Shown: in pieces, positions 11,761-24,100 of the stretch
Layout: the number at the start of each line of letters is the position of its first letter
How positions within the stretch are numbered: position 1 is the stretch's first letter
DNA from: Pycnopodia helianthoides
Taxonomy: Eukaryota > Echinodermata > Asteroidea > Forcipulatida > Asteriidae
Reading direction: 5' to 3'
Assembly (NCBI GenBank): GCA_032158295.1
Contig: CM063256.1
Coordinates: 10,524,453 to 10,588,452, forward strand
Length of the DNA stretch: 64,000 bases
The notes under the pieces: generated by a model
Database searches by the model: none
What the model saw: only the letters and a program-made list of their open reading frames with translations
Told to the model about the DNA's origin: nothing
Translations under genes and position numbers: made by a program

Positions 11761-14040
11761 GCAAAAGTGTATACAATACATTTAAACATTGACTGGAAAA
11801 ATTAGTATCTATTATTTACTACTTGTTATAAAAATGGTTATGGTAGTTAGCATCCTGTGAAAGTATTTCATCTCAAGTGCCCCCCGTTGATTAAAAACCA
11901 ATAACAGCACATGTATGTGGAAACATCTGAATCTCCAAACATCGCCTGCAGGCGACTTTTGGAAATTTCCGTAGTGTCCGTTTGAATGCTGCCCTCAATG
12001 CAGCCAGTGATACGGCTGGTACCCGCTTCCACCTCGCTAAAACGTTGATGGATTCGACGTTCTTGATGAAAATGCGGCGAAAGTTGTTGCTGTTTTTTTT
12101 CTCAACAACGGGCACTGAATTCTTCAACGGAAACTTCCACAGATGACTTTTTTATTGTATCTTTCTTGATAAGTTTTGCCTCAACATCAGCATGTTGACA
12201 ACTTACCGAAGAATACAAGGTGCGGGCAAAAGAACCGAAAATTAGAGAACAGAGGTATACAGCTGGGAGACAGGTGGTTCTTGAGAACCTTTTTGAAGGA
12301 CACAACCATTTCTGGGATGACTAAACGATGAGAAGTGGTCCTTGATGGAATATTGACATTGTCACCAATCATCAAGCTAATGTTTCGAAGTATTTGAATC
12401 CCGTAGTCGAGCTCAATTTCAAATGGAATTTTCTGGAAACATGAAGAGAGAGAGAGAAAAAAGTTTATGTTTTGTAAGCGATTTTGCAAACGTTCATTTT
12501 ATTCCGCGTCTTTATTTCTATTGTTGCATTTTGAAGTAAGCATAAGCAACAGTGTTTTGGGGTACCTTCACACACTGTTTTTTTTTTTTTAATTAATCAG
12601 ATTCTCAGGAGATTTTTTTTACGGATATCAATTAAAAATATGTTTTACGAGCCTTGGTAAAGACAATTTGTAAAAATTGTTAAAAAAACGAAATATTCAC
12701 AGTTTAGTAGTCGTGGACTACTTCGCAAATACTCGGTGCGCGCGCTTGGGGATTGAGGTGCATGCTGGTCTAGCAAGCAACCGAACTTTGAAAGTACACA
12801 TGTAACTGGTTGACCAGAGAAAAACAAATGGCAAGACGAGCTGCAACAGTACTGGGGGGGGGGGCGGTCAGCTGGTACAGGCAAGCACAGAATAGAGCTC
12901 ACGAGACGTACATGATGGGGCCATCATCCTTCAGTGAATCAACAATGATTGAAAAATCAAAATCAGTAGACCGGCATGCACTTCAATCCACGGCAAACGT
13001 ACCGAGTTTTTGCAAAGTAGTCTAGCTTTGTACACATTTGTATTTTTGTAGCATACTATAGGAGAATTTTCAATTTCTATGGTATATTTTCTAAGCTCAA
13101 TGAGTAAGATTTCGTGCCTGCCTTATACCACAGTTTCGGGGTCTTTATTGTAATTACCTATAGTTTCTTCTGTAAAATTTATGAATTCTCATTCCAATAT
13201 ACGATTCACATTATCTTGTTGAATAAAAACTTTAGAGTGAGTTGTATTTTCAAATTAAAAGATTGTCCTGTGTTTTAAAGTTGTGACTGTTATAGCAATC
13301 AAAAGGTTTTTACAAACAATCAATAGAAACAACATGTTTTGCCTGTTCCTGTCAGTTATTTGTAATATCATGAGTGCGAAATGCCAAGAAGTGCTTTTAA
13401 TTTGAAATCTGACATTAATTTTAGTCTGATGCATTTCACACGTATTGATGCTAGTATCAGTAATTACGTTTTCCGTGTGCAAGGTCAAAGAGTATTTTCG
13501 AAACCGCGGCTTTGTTAGCTCGCGCTACTACCAAAGCGATTTATAACGCGTTGTATTATTGTCGCAGAGGGGCCCCAGGGCTGGAGTCTATATACCTCAG
13601 AGTTTCGATAGTACCCTGTGTTGGCACTCTTGACTACGTGCACATAACTTGCCGATACTCATTTTATGAACGTTTGCATGACAATAGCAAGAAGCGGTCG
13701 GTCGCCCAAACATAATGGCATTGGCAGAGTGACTTCATATTGGAAATGACACTCCCATATTCTGCGTGGTACGAGAGGGAACCTACAAGAGGCACTATAC
13801 ACACATGCACAAGGGTAATGTTTTTGTGTACAGTTCACATTGAAACGTACAAACCTAGTTTGCTACAGACAAGGGACACTCGTTCAACCAAAGTTGAAAC
13901 CTTAGGGTTCACCGAGCATCAAATCTCCATCGTAACTTTCTATTATGATGACAATGCCATTGCTATTACCTGAGTCATTTGCGTAATGAAAACCGGACTC
14001 GCCCTTACTTTGGTTTTCTTTTTTTAGTCAACTATCACCT
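11761..14040. other. Intergenic with an M6 repeat copy, upstream of gene A
   Basis: About 11890-12110 (minus strand) belongs to a dispersed repeat whose core (AACGTCGAATCCATCAACG, then TTTAGCGAGGTGG) recurs near 36770 and 41160. On the minus strand at 12433-12290 an acceptor-like tract ending CATGTTTCCAG precedes an open stretch that I cannot assign. A poly(G) tract lies near 12856. No gene is confidently seen. Confidence 0.4.
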
Positions 14041-14057
14041 ATTACCCTTTTAAAAAA

Positions 14058-14064
14058 TATATAA
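14058..14064 (+). promoter_or_regulatory. TATA-like element upstream of gene A
   Basis: TATATAA lies 165 bp before the gene A start codon. If used, transcription would begin near 14090. An out-of-frame ATG at 14087 opens an ORF that overlaps the true start, so a start site downstream of it, or leaky scanning, would be required. Position alone supports this call. Confidence 0.3.
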
Positions 14065-14228
14065 TTATCACGAAATTGGTGCGTGTATGTCAGACAACGT
14101 CTCCATTAACATTTCCATCACGGAGAATAGGGTGCCGGCCCGAAGAGGACAGGAAACCGATTGGACACGAACAGTAATATCAGAGGGAAGAGAAACTTCC
14201 GAAGCCGAGGTGAAGGTAGATCTACAAA

Positions 14229-14307
14229 ATGGCCGATGCCAGAGCTCGGTGGTGGAGTGTTGCTCTCGTGGTTGGCTTGAGATTGGTGACAATATCTTTG
14301 GCTGCAG
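14229..14307 (+). CDS. Gene A exon 1: signal peptide
   Basis: ATG sits in a favourable context (A at -3, G at +4). It encodes a short basic start (MADARARWW) and a hydrophobic core (SVALVVGLRLVTISLAA). The exon ends in phase 1 at GCAG|GTAAAA. The split glycine/glutamate codon leads directly into the SRCR domain, as in gene B. Confidence 0.85.
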
Positions 14308-17300
14308 GTAAAACTAAATAGTTCCGTTCTGTATACCTTTCAAGTAATATACCGAATTGTTTTGAGTAGATTCACCTTTTATAATGATAAAACCTTTATT
14401 ATTATTACTATTATTATTATTATTATTAATATTTTAACTAACGGTCCAGACTTGTCTTCAAGTTTTATCGAATCATTTTCGATAACAAGTCACTCTCAAC
14501 ACACTGTTCTATGTTAAACTCGACCCAGGTGGCACTTTGTGGTTTTATGGTTGGCTTTAATCTGGCTACAAAGTTCTTCCGTCAGCCCTTTTGCTAAATC
14601 ATCATGTCATGTTTTTTTTAAGCTGCCATACTTTGGGAACACTACGTCCACAGCCCCATAATGTGCAAACATGGAACATACATGTGTACAATCAATAATT
14701 GGAGTCGGGGGGGGGGCGGGGCTGGAGTGTGTGGGGAACATGACATTACTTTACCATACTTTAGGCATAATGTACTAAATTAAGTCAGACACCTCCATGG
14801 TCAAATTAAGGGGAAAATTTCCGTATCCTGCCACAACATTTTCATTCGTTGAAATAAAATAGTATCTAATTTACTCAGATGAGATATTTCTTTAGGTAAA
14901 AATGAGTGACAAAGTGGTGGCAGGATACTGAAGTTAACCCAAATATTTGAGTGTTAGGATGGTGGTCGAACTGAGCATCTTCTTGCTGAATAAGTTCATT
15001 ATTGAAATCTGCCTTGATGAGATGGTGGAAACTACAGGAGTGCCCTGTTTCGTTTGGGTGTTCTGGTAAACCTGATCATTGTGTGGCCATCTTTGTTGGG
15101 TTCCCTGCTCACAAAGTGATTGACAGTACTTATATAGATCCATTTAAAGGAACCAGACTATTTTATTTATTTATTTTTTTTACTTTCAGCCTCAGTTTGG
15201 TATTATTGGGATGAATGGCAGAAAAGAAAAATGGCCGCACCGTGATAAAGGTCTATATAGACATATTTACCCAAATAGTGTCATTGTAGTAATGTGTCTT
15301 CCATAACTCAAAATGGCTTATTAAGTTTGGAAAGAAAGTGTAACAATAATGTTTATATTCAATCGGCTGTGATTCTTTTTGGTGCCACAGAGGGTGATGT
15401 GAAGCTAGTGGGAAGTGATCGTGGGATCGAGGGAAAACTTCTTATTGAGCACGACTCAGTATGGAGGACAGTTTGCCACGATGGATGGTCACATACAGAC
15501 TCCGATACCGCATGCAGGCAGCTAGGTAAGAGTCAAGTCGATCCCAGGCCACGATTTGGAGTCTTATCAACTCAAACTTTAAAGCTTTTGGATTCGAGGT
15601 TGTTTGATATTTTAAATGTGCTGTGTTTTGTTCGATTGAGCATGTTTAAAAAACTTCCTTAAAACTTCCATAAATCCAACAAAAGTCCTTCGTCAAGGTA
15701 AACATTTAACAACTGCATGTAGACTGGGACATGGTGTCTGCACTGTTCGACATCGATAAGATTGGTATGCCTTAACCCTTTACATCCACAACCCAGCAAA
15801 ATCCAACAGCATGTTTTGTTTGACTTTGTTGGACAGCGGACTGCACTTAGTGAACTGATCATGCTCTACGTGGTATCATGCATTGCACCATAGACACATT
15901 CCAGTAGTTTGGGGAGTTGAGTTTTCATATTGGTGTAGTGGATTTTGTTAGAGGGAAGTATAAACTCTAAAAAACTTCAGAGTCAGCGGTTTTCCTTCTA
16001 CATCGTGAAAAACACGGTCGGCCATTATTGGAGTCAAATTTTTTACTCCACAAAATGGCCGACCGTAGTTCGCAAAGTTAAAGGAAAACCACGCAATTTC
16101 GAGGCATATTTGTGTGGATTATTGTATTCTACTTTTAAAACATCTTTCTAACCATATGCATTTTATAACAAACGGTTACAAACACTTTTTATATACCAAC
16201 TCGCCTGATCCAAGGCAACGTGTACCTTTAAACAAAACCATGGGAAGGATGATCCTGAATATGATATGCCATCTATACCTCATTTCGAACATAATTATTT
16301 TGCAATTGGAAAATGAGGAAAATTGTTAGAGTGTTTATTGCAGGAAACAATACATTTGTCCTTGCTAATATAAAACAAAAAGGTTACTCGAAAGGAGCGA
16401 TGATAACAAGAGCAAGTACGGGAGAATTCACGGGGGTGGCGGGCTCGCCGACTGTGAAAGCCCCGGGCTGTGTCGACTCGGACAACCGTCTGTCTGACTG
16501 CACGGGTTTCACCTACAAAGAGGGCTTTTCATGTAGTGCTGAAGTAGATCTAAGTTGCTATGGTGAGTATCTCGATTTTCATTTGTATATTAAATTATTT
16601 AGAATTGCACAAAAAAGGTGATTATGACCACTTATTTAAATTTGAAGTTTGATAGTTTGACATCTAGCCTAAGTCCCAACACCAATGACAATCTTGTGGA
16701 TTTGTATTCTTAATTTTAGCAATCGCATCCATAAACCGAAAATGACAACTCTAAGGTGTGTCACAGGCAGTCCTGCAATAAGCTATTAGCGAGTTTGGTT
16801 TGAATAATGTTTGGTACAATGACTTGCTTAGTCACAAGTTACCATCTTATTGTGAATCCCTCGGACTATAGAGACAGTTGCTATGTCAAATGGTTCGGGC
16901 AAGCTTTTATATAGCAACCTCCAGATGAGCAAACCTTACAAACGCTTTCAAATTTGTGTATTGTATTCGCCGTCTTTTCTGTAACTACATGTATATGTAA
17001 AAGATCGCCCCCAATCATTTGACATAGCAACTGTCTCATTAGACTGAGGAATTCAAAACTAAGTGCTCACGTGGGACTAAAGCAAGTCATGGTACCAGAC
17101 ATTAATCAAATCTAACTCTCAAATGACTTATTGACTGAGATTTACCCCGAGCTCTTATCCGGAGCTTAGATTAAAGCTCGAACTGTTTGGAACACATACT
17201 TCGTTTCAAAATCGAACCAATATTTTCAACAGCCAATTCAAGGCAGTGCTGTGCTAGGTGCATGCACCTGAAAAGCATGGGCTTTGCACATTTTGTGGTC

Positions 17301-20300
17301 GATATGTGGCATGGTGTACTGCCTTCCATTGTGTCTACAATTTTCAACAGCCAATTCAAGGCAGTGCTGTGCTAGGTGTTTCTCCTGAAGACGAGCAGAG
17401 TATTCTGTTCGAAACGTAGAGAACACACCGGCTCCTCTCAGAGCCACCATTTCTGTCAAAAGAGAAATGGTTATACCCGCAAGTCTCTCACTATTATCAG
17501 TTTGTACGAGTGTTGTTTGTGTTATGTTGTGGAAAAACGCACTAGTGAAGGGTGCATGCACCTGAAAAGCATGGGCTTTGCACATTTTGTGGTCGATATG
17601 TGGCATAGTGTACTGCCTTCCATTGTGTCTTCATTTTTATTTTTATTTATTCATTTATTTATTTATCTATTTTTTTTTAATTTTTTTGGGGGGGGGGAAT
17701 TCTTTGGAGGATCATTTTTGGTTGGGGATGGGGGTACCTCTTTAAAAGAGGGGTTGTAGGAACATTTGGTGTGTGGGGGTGGGGCTCCCTCTTCTTCGCA
17801 AATTCACACCACATCTTTTTACGCTCTTTTTGACTTTGGTCACTTTTCTTATGTTTAAAACACTTTATCATAACTTACCGTGAATCATTTTGTTATCTTT
17901 ATCACTCCAACTGTATAGTGTGAAATCAAGTGAAAGTGAATTAATTATGTTGAAAACTGGAAGACCCACAGGCCTGCCAATCCGTGTTTCACTTGATCTA
18001 GACAGGCCTACTATTTTTTACTTATCACAGATAGATCAGTAGGAAGAAAAAAACTGCACATGTAGCTATTTGGTTTACCTGCAGCGAAGACAATTTGTGT
18101 AGGTTTTTTGTAAACAAAAAGACGAATTGTGTTCAAAATAAAGTACCTGCTAAGTAAAAAAGTAAATAAAATAAAAAGCAGACAGTGCTACAAATATTAT
18201 TTCGAAGAGACATGTATCATCAAAAAGTTCCTTTAAAACCCCACTATAAAAGTCTTAAATATATTTAAATTAGCGACAACATTCACAGTTTACAAAAATG
18301 GAGGAAATACATGTACTGAAAAAATAGTCATATCACTCGACGGAAGCAGAAGCAATTATGAACCTCTTTCATGACTCCCAAATATTATTTGTCAACATTG
18401 TGTTATATTATTGTTCAACACATTTGTTCCTCTTTTTATCATTCATGAAATAGTTGTTGACTTTATTGGATGTTACTTCGGCAATCCAATCGACTGGGCC
18501 ACAGTGGAGTTACTGTTGAACGGGGTCGACTCCATCGAACACTGCATCGGCCTTTGCAGACAAAGAAATCACGGGTACGTGTAGCCTAAATACTCCCGGA
18601 TTTCGCTCGTCCCCAGCGCCTTGCCTTAAAACCAAAGGCGCTGGGATGGGCAAACGTATCGTTAACGTTAATGCTCAGTCCCATGCTCAGTCCCATCATG
18701 CATCACACTCACACTGCAAGCACTGCACGCATGACGTACTTCCTGAACAAGAATCTGTGCAAGCTGATTAGCCCATCCCAGCGGTCCTGGATAGGCCGCT
18801 GGGGCCGAGCGAACTCCCGGATCAGAATCGATCCTGATTTCATGTCGCAATCCGGGTTCCAGGGGGGGGGGGGGCTGACCCATCTCTGTGTCAGGCTGAC
18901 CCGAAAACTGGTCACAAAATGAAATTTTTACTGGAATTTTACAGTGTTAGTTGGACCCCTTTCTGTGTCATTTTTTTTAACAGAGATTCCAGGTCATACT
19001 TACCCAGAAATGGGTCAGAACCCACGGGACCTGGATCCAGGTACATTCGAACTCGGAGTTCTTAGAGTGATGCTGCCAAAAATTAAACTGTTTTGCTTTG
19101 GGTTTTTTTTCCAATTAAAATGAGACTACATAGTAATATCTCATCCAAAATACCCATCCAAAACACAATAATGTACTAGTAAGCCTAGATGTCCTTTTAA
19201 TTAAGTAGCAACAATTCTCACAAATGCATATAACTGAGATGGGAATTCCTAATACAAAGTCTCAAAGTCTGGAGATAGTTCATTTCGTGTTGCTGTTTAT
19301 AACCATGTCTGCAAAATAAACGACACCGTGCTAAGTCGATGAAAGTGGTTCGCTCTAGTTTTATTTTATTATTATTTTTTTTTTAATTCTTAAAAATTAC
19401 AATGACAGGTTAGTTAATACTTTCTGGTTTAAAGTCTGCATTCCATCATGGATTCAGCTGACTGTTCAGAATGATATCATTTAAATTTCAAGTGTTTTTT
19501 TTTTTTTACAGAAACGTCTTGGTTGTGTTTCTTTAATCTTTGCTTTTGTTTTGCTATACCAGGTTTGCGGCAATAAGCGGCAACCGTTGTCTGTGTGGGG
19601 CAGAGTCAGGAACACGGGGTACCCCGGTGGACACAGTGAGCTGTGCGACACCGTGCGGGGAAGACGCAACAGAGGCGTGTGGAACCAGCGACGGGGCGTC
19701 CACTGAATACTATACCATCTGGCCGAGTAAGAGACCAAATCCTCGGCTTAGAACTATAAGGTCGTTAGTGCAGTTTGTATGGATTTCGTCAAATTGGTTT
19801 TGCATATTTTGGAGCGCATGGCAAATGGAGTTTATTGATCAAGAGTGGTCTCCAAAACTAAGTTTGGCAACAAGAAACATTCAGTTTCTAAGAAAAGATT
19901 TACTTGTGGATTCTTATTTATTTTTCCAAACTTATTTGCATTTTTCACTGAACGACCTTTTGATCATTACGGATTTGAAAATTAACTAACGACCTTATAG
20001 CACTAATCAGACGATTTAATCCTCGTATTTTCCAAAAAGTTACAAAACAAAACTCCCATTGGCCAGGCTATAACCACTGCCGAGTAAGAATTATTTAATG
20101 ACAGCAGTCCCAAGGGACAGGTATGCCCTTGGGAATTGTAACTTGATATCTTAGTGAGCCAACTCCTTGTGCCATTATCTCTTTGTGTCAACCCTGTGCC
20201 GCCCAGAGCTTAAACAGGTCGTAAATAACACACACTGCTGGCCCAGACAAAAGCCCTGTGGAGATTAAAATTGCTTTGGGCTTGGTGAAAAAATTCTCCA

Positions 20301-21110
20301 CATATTCCAAATATGGTCATAATTTTTTTTCAATGAGCCAAAAAAGCCAAGATTTTCTGTAATCCTCACCCCTTGTATACACCACAAGCCTGTAGACTCC
20401 CATTGGCCAGGCTATAACCACTGCCGAGTAAGGAGTAATGAATGACAGCAGTCCCAAGGGACAGCAAAGTCCTTGGGAATTGTAACTGGATATCTTAGTG
20501 AGCCAACTCCTTGTGCCATTATCTCTTTGTGTCAACCCTGTGCCGCCCAGAGCTAAAACAGGTCGTAAATAACACACACTGCTGGCCCAGACAAAAGCCC
20601 TGTGGGGATTAAAATTGCAGGAGGGGGTCATTGACCTACAAAACTGAGTGGTGATAAAATCCTCCACCTGGAGAACACGCGTTATACAAAAGGGCCCGCT
20701 TCTCCGAGGGTCAGCTTTACTCTTTGTAAAAATCAAACCACGGTCCAGCAAAGTTTTCAAGGTACCCGGTTGCTAAAGGCAGGATATCATTTTGGGTGAT
20801 TGTCGAAGACTATTATCCTCAATCATTTTTGACTCTGTTGATTACTAATGCAACGGGGTATTCGTTTTTAAACTTGGCCAGATCGGTTGTCTATAAGGCA
20901 TCTACTCTGTCATGGCAAAGGTCGCGGGTTCGAATCCCACTGAGTAATAAGCCTGTGATTTTTTTTCCCCATGACTCGGGAAAGTAGCGAGAATTCAGTG
21001 CTTAATATACATTGGTGTCAGGGCAAAACATTACCACTACATACTATAATAATAATATCGATTCAAAAATAACATCGATGAAATTGAATGCGCCTGGTGT
21101 TGCATTGAAT

Positions 21111-21148
<38 letters not shown>

Positions 21149-24100
21149 ATTGACCACAAAACCTTTACTTTAAATTAGGAGTCAATAAAAGCTATGCATG
21201 CATTTAGGCTCATAAAAACTAAACGAGAAAACGTGATTTCCTGCTTGTTTAATGTCTTTTTTTTTCTTTCTTATTTTGTTATGTTTTCTTATGTGTAAAT
21301 GTTTTTCTATGTTATTTCTTCCAGCGTCTGTGGGTGGATCAAGCGGCACGTTCTCAACGGCGAACGGCTGCATATACTCTCGCGGGTTTCCGGGACCATA
21401 CGAGACATTCAACCAGCTTGAAAGCAACGTCTACAAGGTGTCACTCCCCACTGCAAAGTTCGTTGCACTGAAGATCCCCGTGTTTGATATATTCGCCATG
21501 GACCGATTGGAGATCGCATCGGGCACAACGGTCGCTCTGACGGGGCCCAGCTCGCCGAATGACCTGGTGATACCGTTCGACGCTCCGGTCTTTGGATTCA
21601 CCTTGGCATTTGTCACTGATGCAAATTCGCCGACCGAGGGAAACTACGGATTCGTAGTATGCTATGAGTCTTTAGGTAAGAGTTCCCAAAGTGTTTTAAT
21701 CATAGGAAAAAAAACTGTGGGTCGAAAGTAATTTTTAATCAGGTATCGCCTTTGGTTTTCAAGATTTGTCTCATTAAAGGCAGTGGACACTATTGGTAAT
21801 TACTCAAAATAATTATTAGCATAAAACCTTACTTGGTAACGAGTAATGGGGAGAGATTGGCAGTATAAAACATTGTGAGAAACGGCTCCCTCTGAAGTGA
21901 CATAGTTTTCGAGAAAGAAGTAATTTTCCACGAATTTGATTTCGAGACCTCAGAATTAGATTTTGAGGTCTCGAAATCAACCATCTGAAAGCACACAACT
22001 TCGTGTGACAAGGTGTTTTTTCTTTCATAGTTATCTCGCAACTTCGACGACCAATTGAGCTCAAGTTTTTACAGGTTTGTTATGTTAACCATATGTTGAG
22101 ATACACCAAGTGAGAAGATGTCTTTGACAATTACCAATAGTGTCCAGTGTCTTTAAATCGTAAACTTTTAGCAAAAAACTTGTGTTTGGCAAACAAATAA
22201 TAGCGTTGCAATCGCCATTTGTTTGTGTTCAACAAAATAAATAAATAAGCAAAGGATAAAGTGTATAATTACAAGATAAAATGGGCAAACAACATTTGTT
22301 ACATGCTAGTTGAATATTGATTTGCATAACGTTACCTTTTTAGATGCGTTGCCGACCTTGCCGCCCACAACAACCCTTCCAGCAACCACTTCCACGGTCC
22401 AACCTACGAACGCATCAACCAGCACCCAATCAAGTGGACCCCCGAGTGTCCCCCCAACTGAAGAACCGTCAACGGCTCCAAGCTCGGCTGGCCCCGCGGG
22501 GACGTCATCCACGTCATCATCGTCTTCATCATCCATGGGTGGTGGCTCGTCGTCTACGGACGCCATGCCTTCACCGGCAGCCAGCTCCCCCACGCCAGCC
22601 GAGGAGAGCAGCACGGTACCAACGGAGGCTGCCACTACCCAAACAGATCATTCCCAAAGTAAAGTTCTTTTTAAATTATACATAATATTAAAGGCAGTGG
22701 ACACTATTGGTAATTACTGAAAATAATTATTAGCATAAAACCTTACTTGGTAACGAGTAATGGGGAGAGGTTTACAGTATAAAACATTGTGAGAAACGGC
22801 TCCCTCTGAAGTGACATAGTTTTCGAGAAAGAAGTAATTTTCCACAAGTTTGATTTCGAGACCTCAGAATTAGAGTTTGAGGTCTCGAAATCAACCATCT
22901 GAAAGCGCACAACTTCGTGTGACAAGGGTGTTTTTTCTTTCATAGTTATCTCGCAACTTCGAAGACCAATTGAGCTCAAGTTTTTACAGGTTTGTTATTT
23001 TATCCATATGTTGAGATACACCAAGTGAGAAGACTGGTCTTTGACAATTACCAATAGTGTCCAGTGTCTTTAAAGTAGGATGACCACTACTGACCGATAG
23101 GTGACCACCTGGCAAAAATCTGTGTACACCCCAAATGTAGCTCAAGCCTAATAAAGCATTTGTCCAGGTTAGGCTACAATCGACCAATGACTGTGGGAGA
23201 AGAATCAACTTGTAAATAGTTATAAAATGACCACGATACTGACCACCAAATGACCACTGACCAAAAATAATTACCATCCCTTTATATAGGGCGGGTGGGT
23301 GTCAAGGTTAACTTTGACCTGAAATTCAATGTTTGCATAAACTGACTGGTGGATTTTATCAATTTGCCTTGCACAAACAGAGTGCTCTCTTCGCCATGGT
23401 GCCACAGTCGAGCAAAGACAGGACCGTGACAGAAACGATATCCTCTTACTCAACACTGGTAACCCCTTCAACTGTACTGGATTTATACGTGGCTTAAGTT
23501 ATTTCTCTGCAAGCGCGGTACCATTGAAAGTCAGCATATGGTCGGTAGATGACACAAACAAATACGTTCTACAAGACGAGACTGATATAGCGGTAGCACC
23601 CCTGGAGGTAGTTTCAGTGACCTTGGATAGGTCAGACTGGTTACCCTTCACACCCGGTAACGTAATGGGAGTCAGTTTCCAGACTTCTCCATTAGTGTGG
23701 AGTGAAGCGGCAACTTCAAACGGGGAAGCCACACAGTGGGTTAGATGGATGCTCCACGATGCCAATCCACAGCATAGAGATATCACCAATGGGACGATAT
23801 TAAACCGAGCATACTCCATCTCAGCAGAGCTTAGAGGTATAAAACAACCCCGACAACTGTAAACACAAATTTCACCAATTTGACCCACAACTTCGGTCCC
23901 CCACACACTTGGACTGAAAGATAATGGCGTCCAGCATCCACGTGACCAAAGATAACTGGTCATTGTATGAGTGTCACAATACACAGCCCTGGGCAGTGGC
24001 TGCAGAGTGCGCCACAGCACCTTGTAAACACGTATAAGGTGCTACATAAATGGGTCTCATAATACCATCAACTTCAAAACCTGTTTTAAAAAGCTTGTCT

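Noticed and set aside
12187..12489. Minus-strand exon candidate beginning after a good polypyrimidine acceptor
   Set aside because: No partner exons, no domain, and the adjacent sequence belongs to a dispersed repeat.
20855..20950. Functional tRNA gene
   Set aside because: The tRNA-like part has poor stems and continues into a SINE tail shared with other loci.
22306..22685. Other ORFs overlapping the stalk exon, including an Arg/Pro-rich one
   Set aside because: Only the Ser/Thr/Pro frame joins neighbouring exons in phase.
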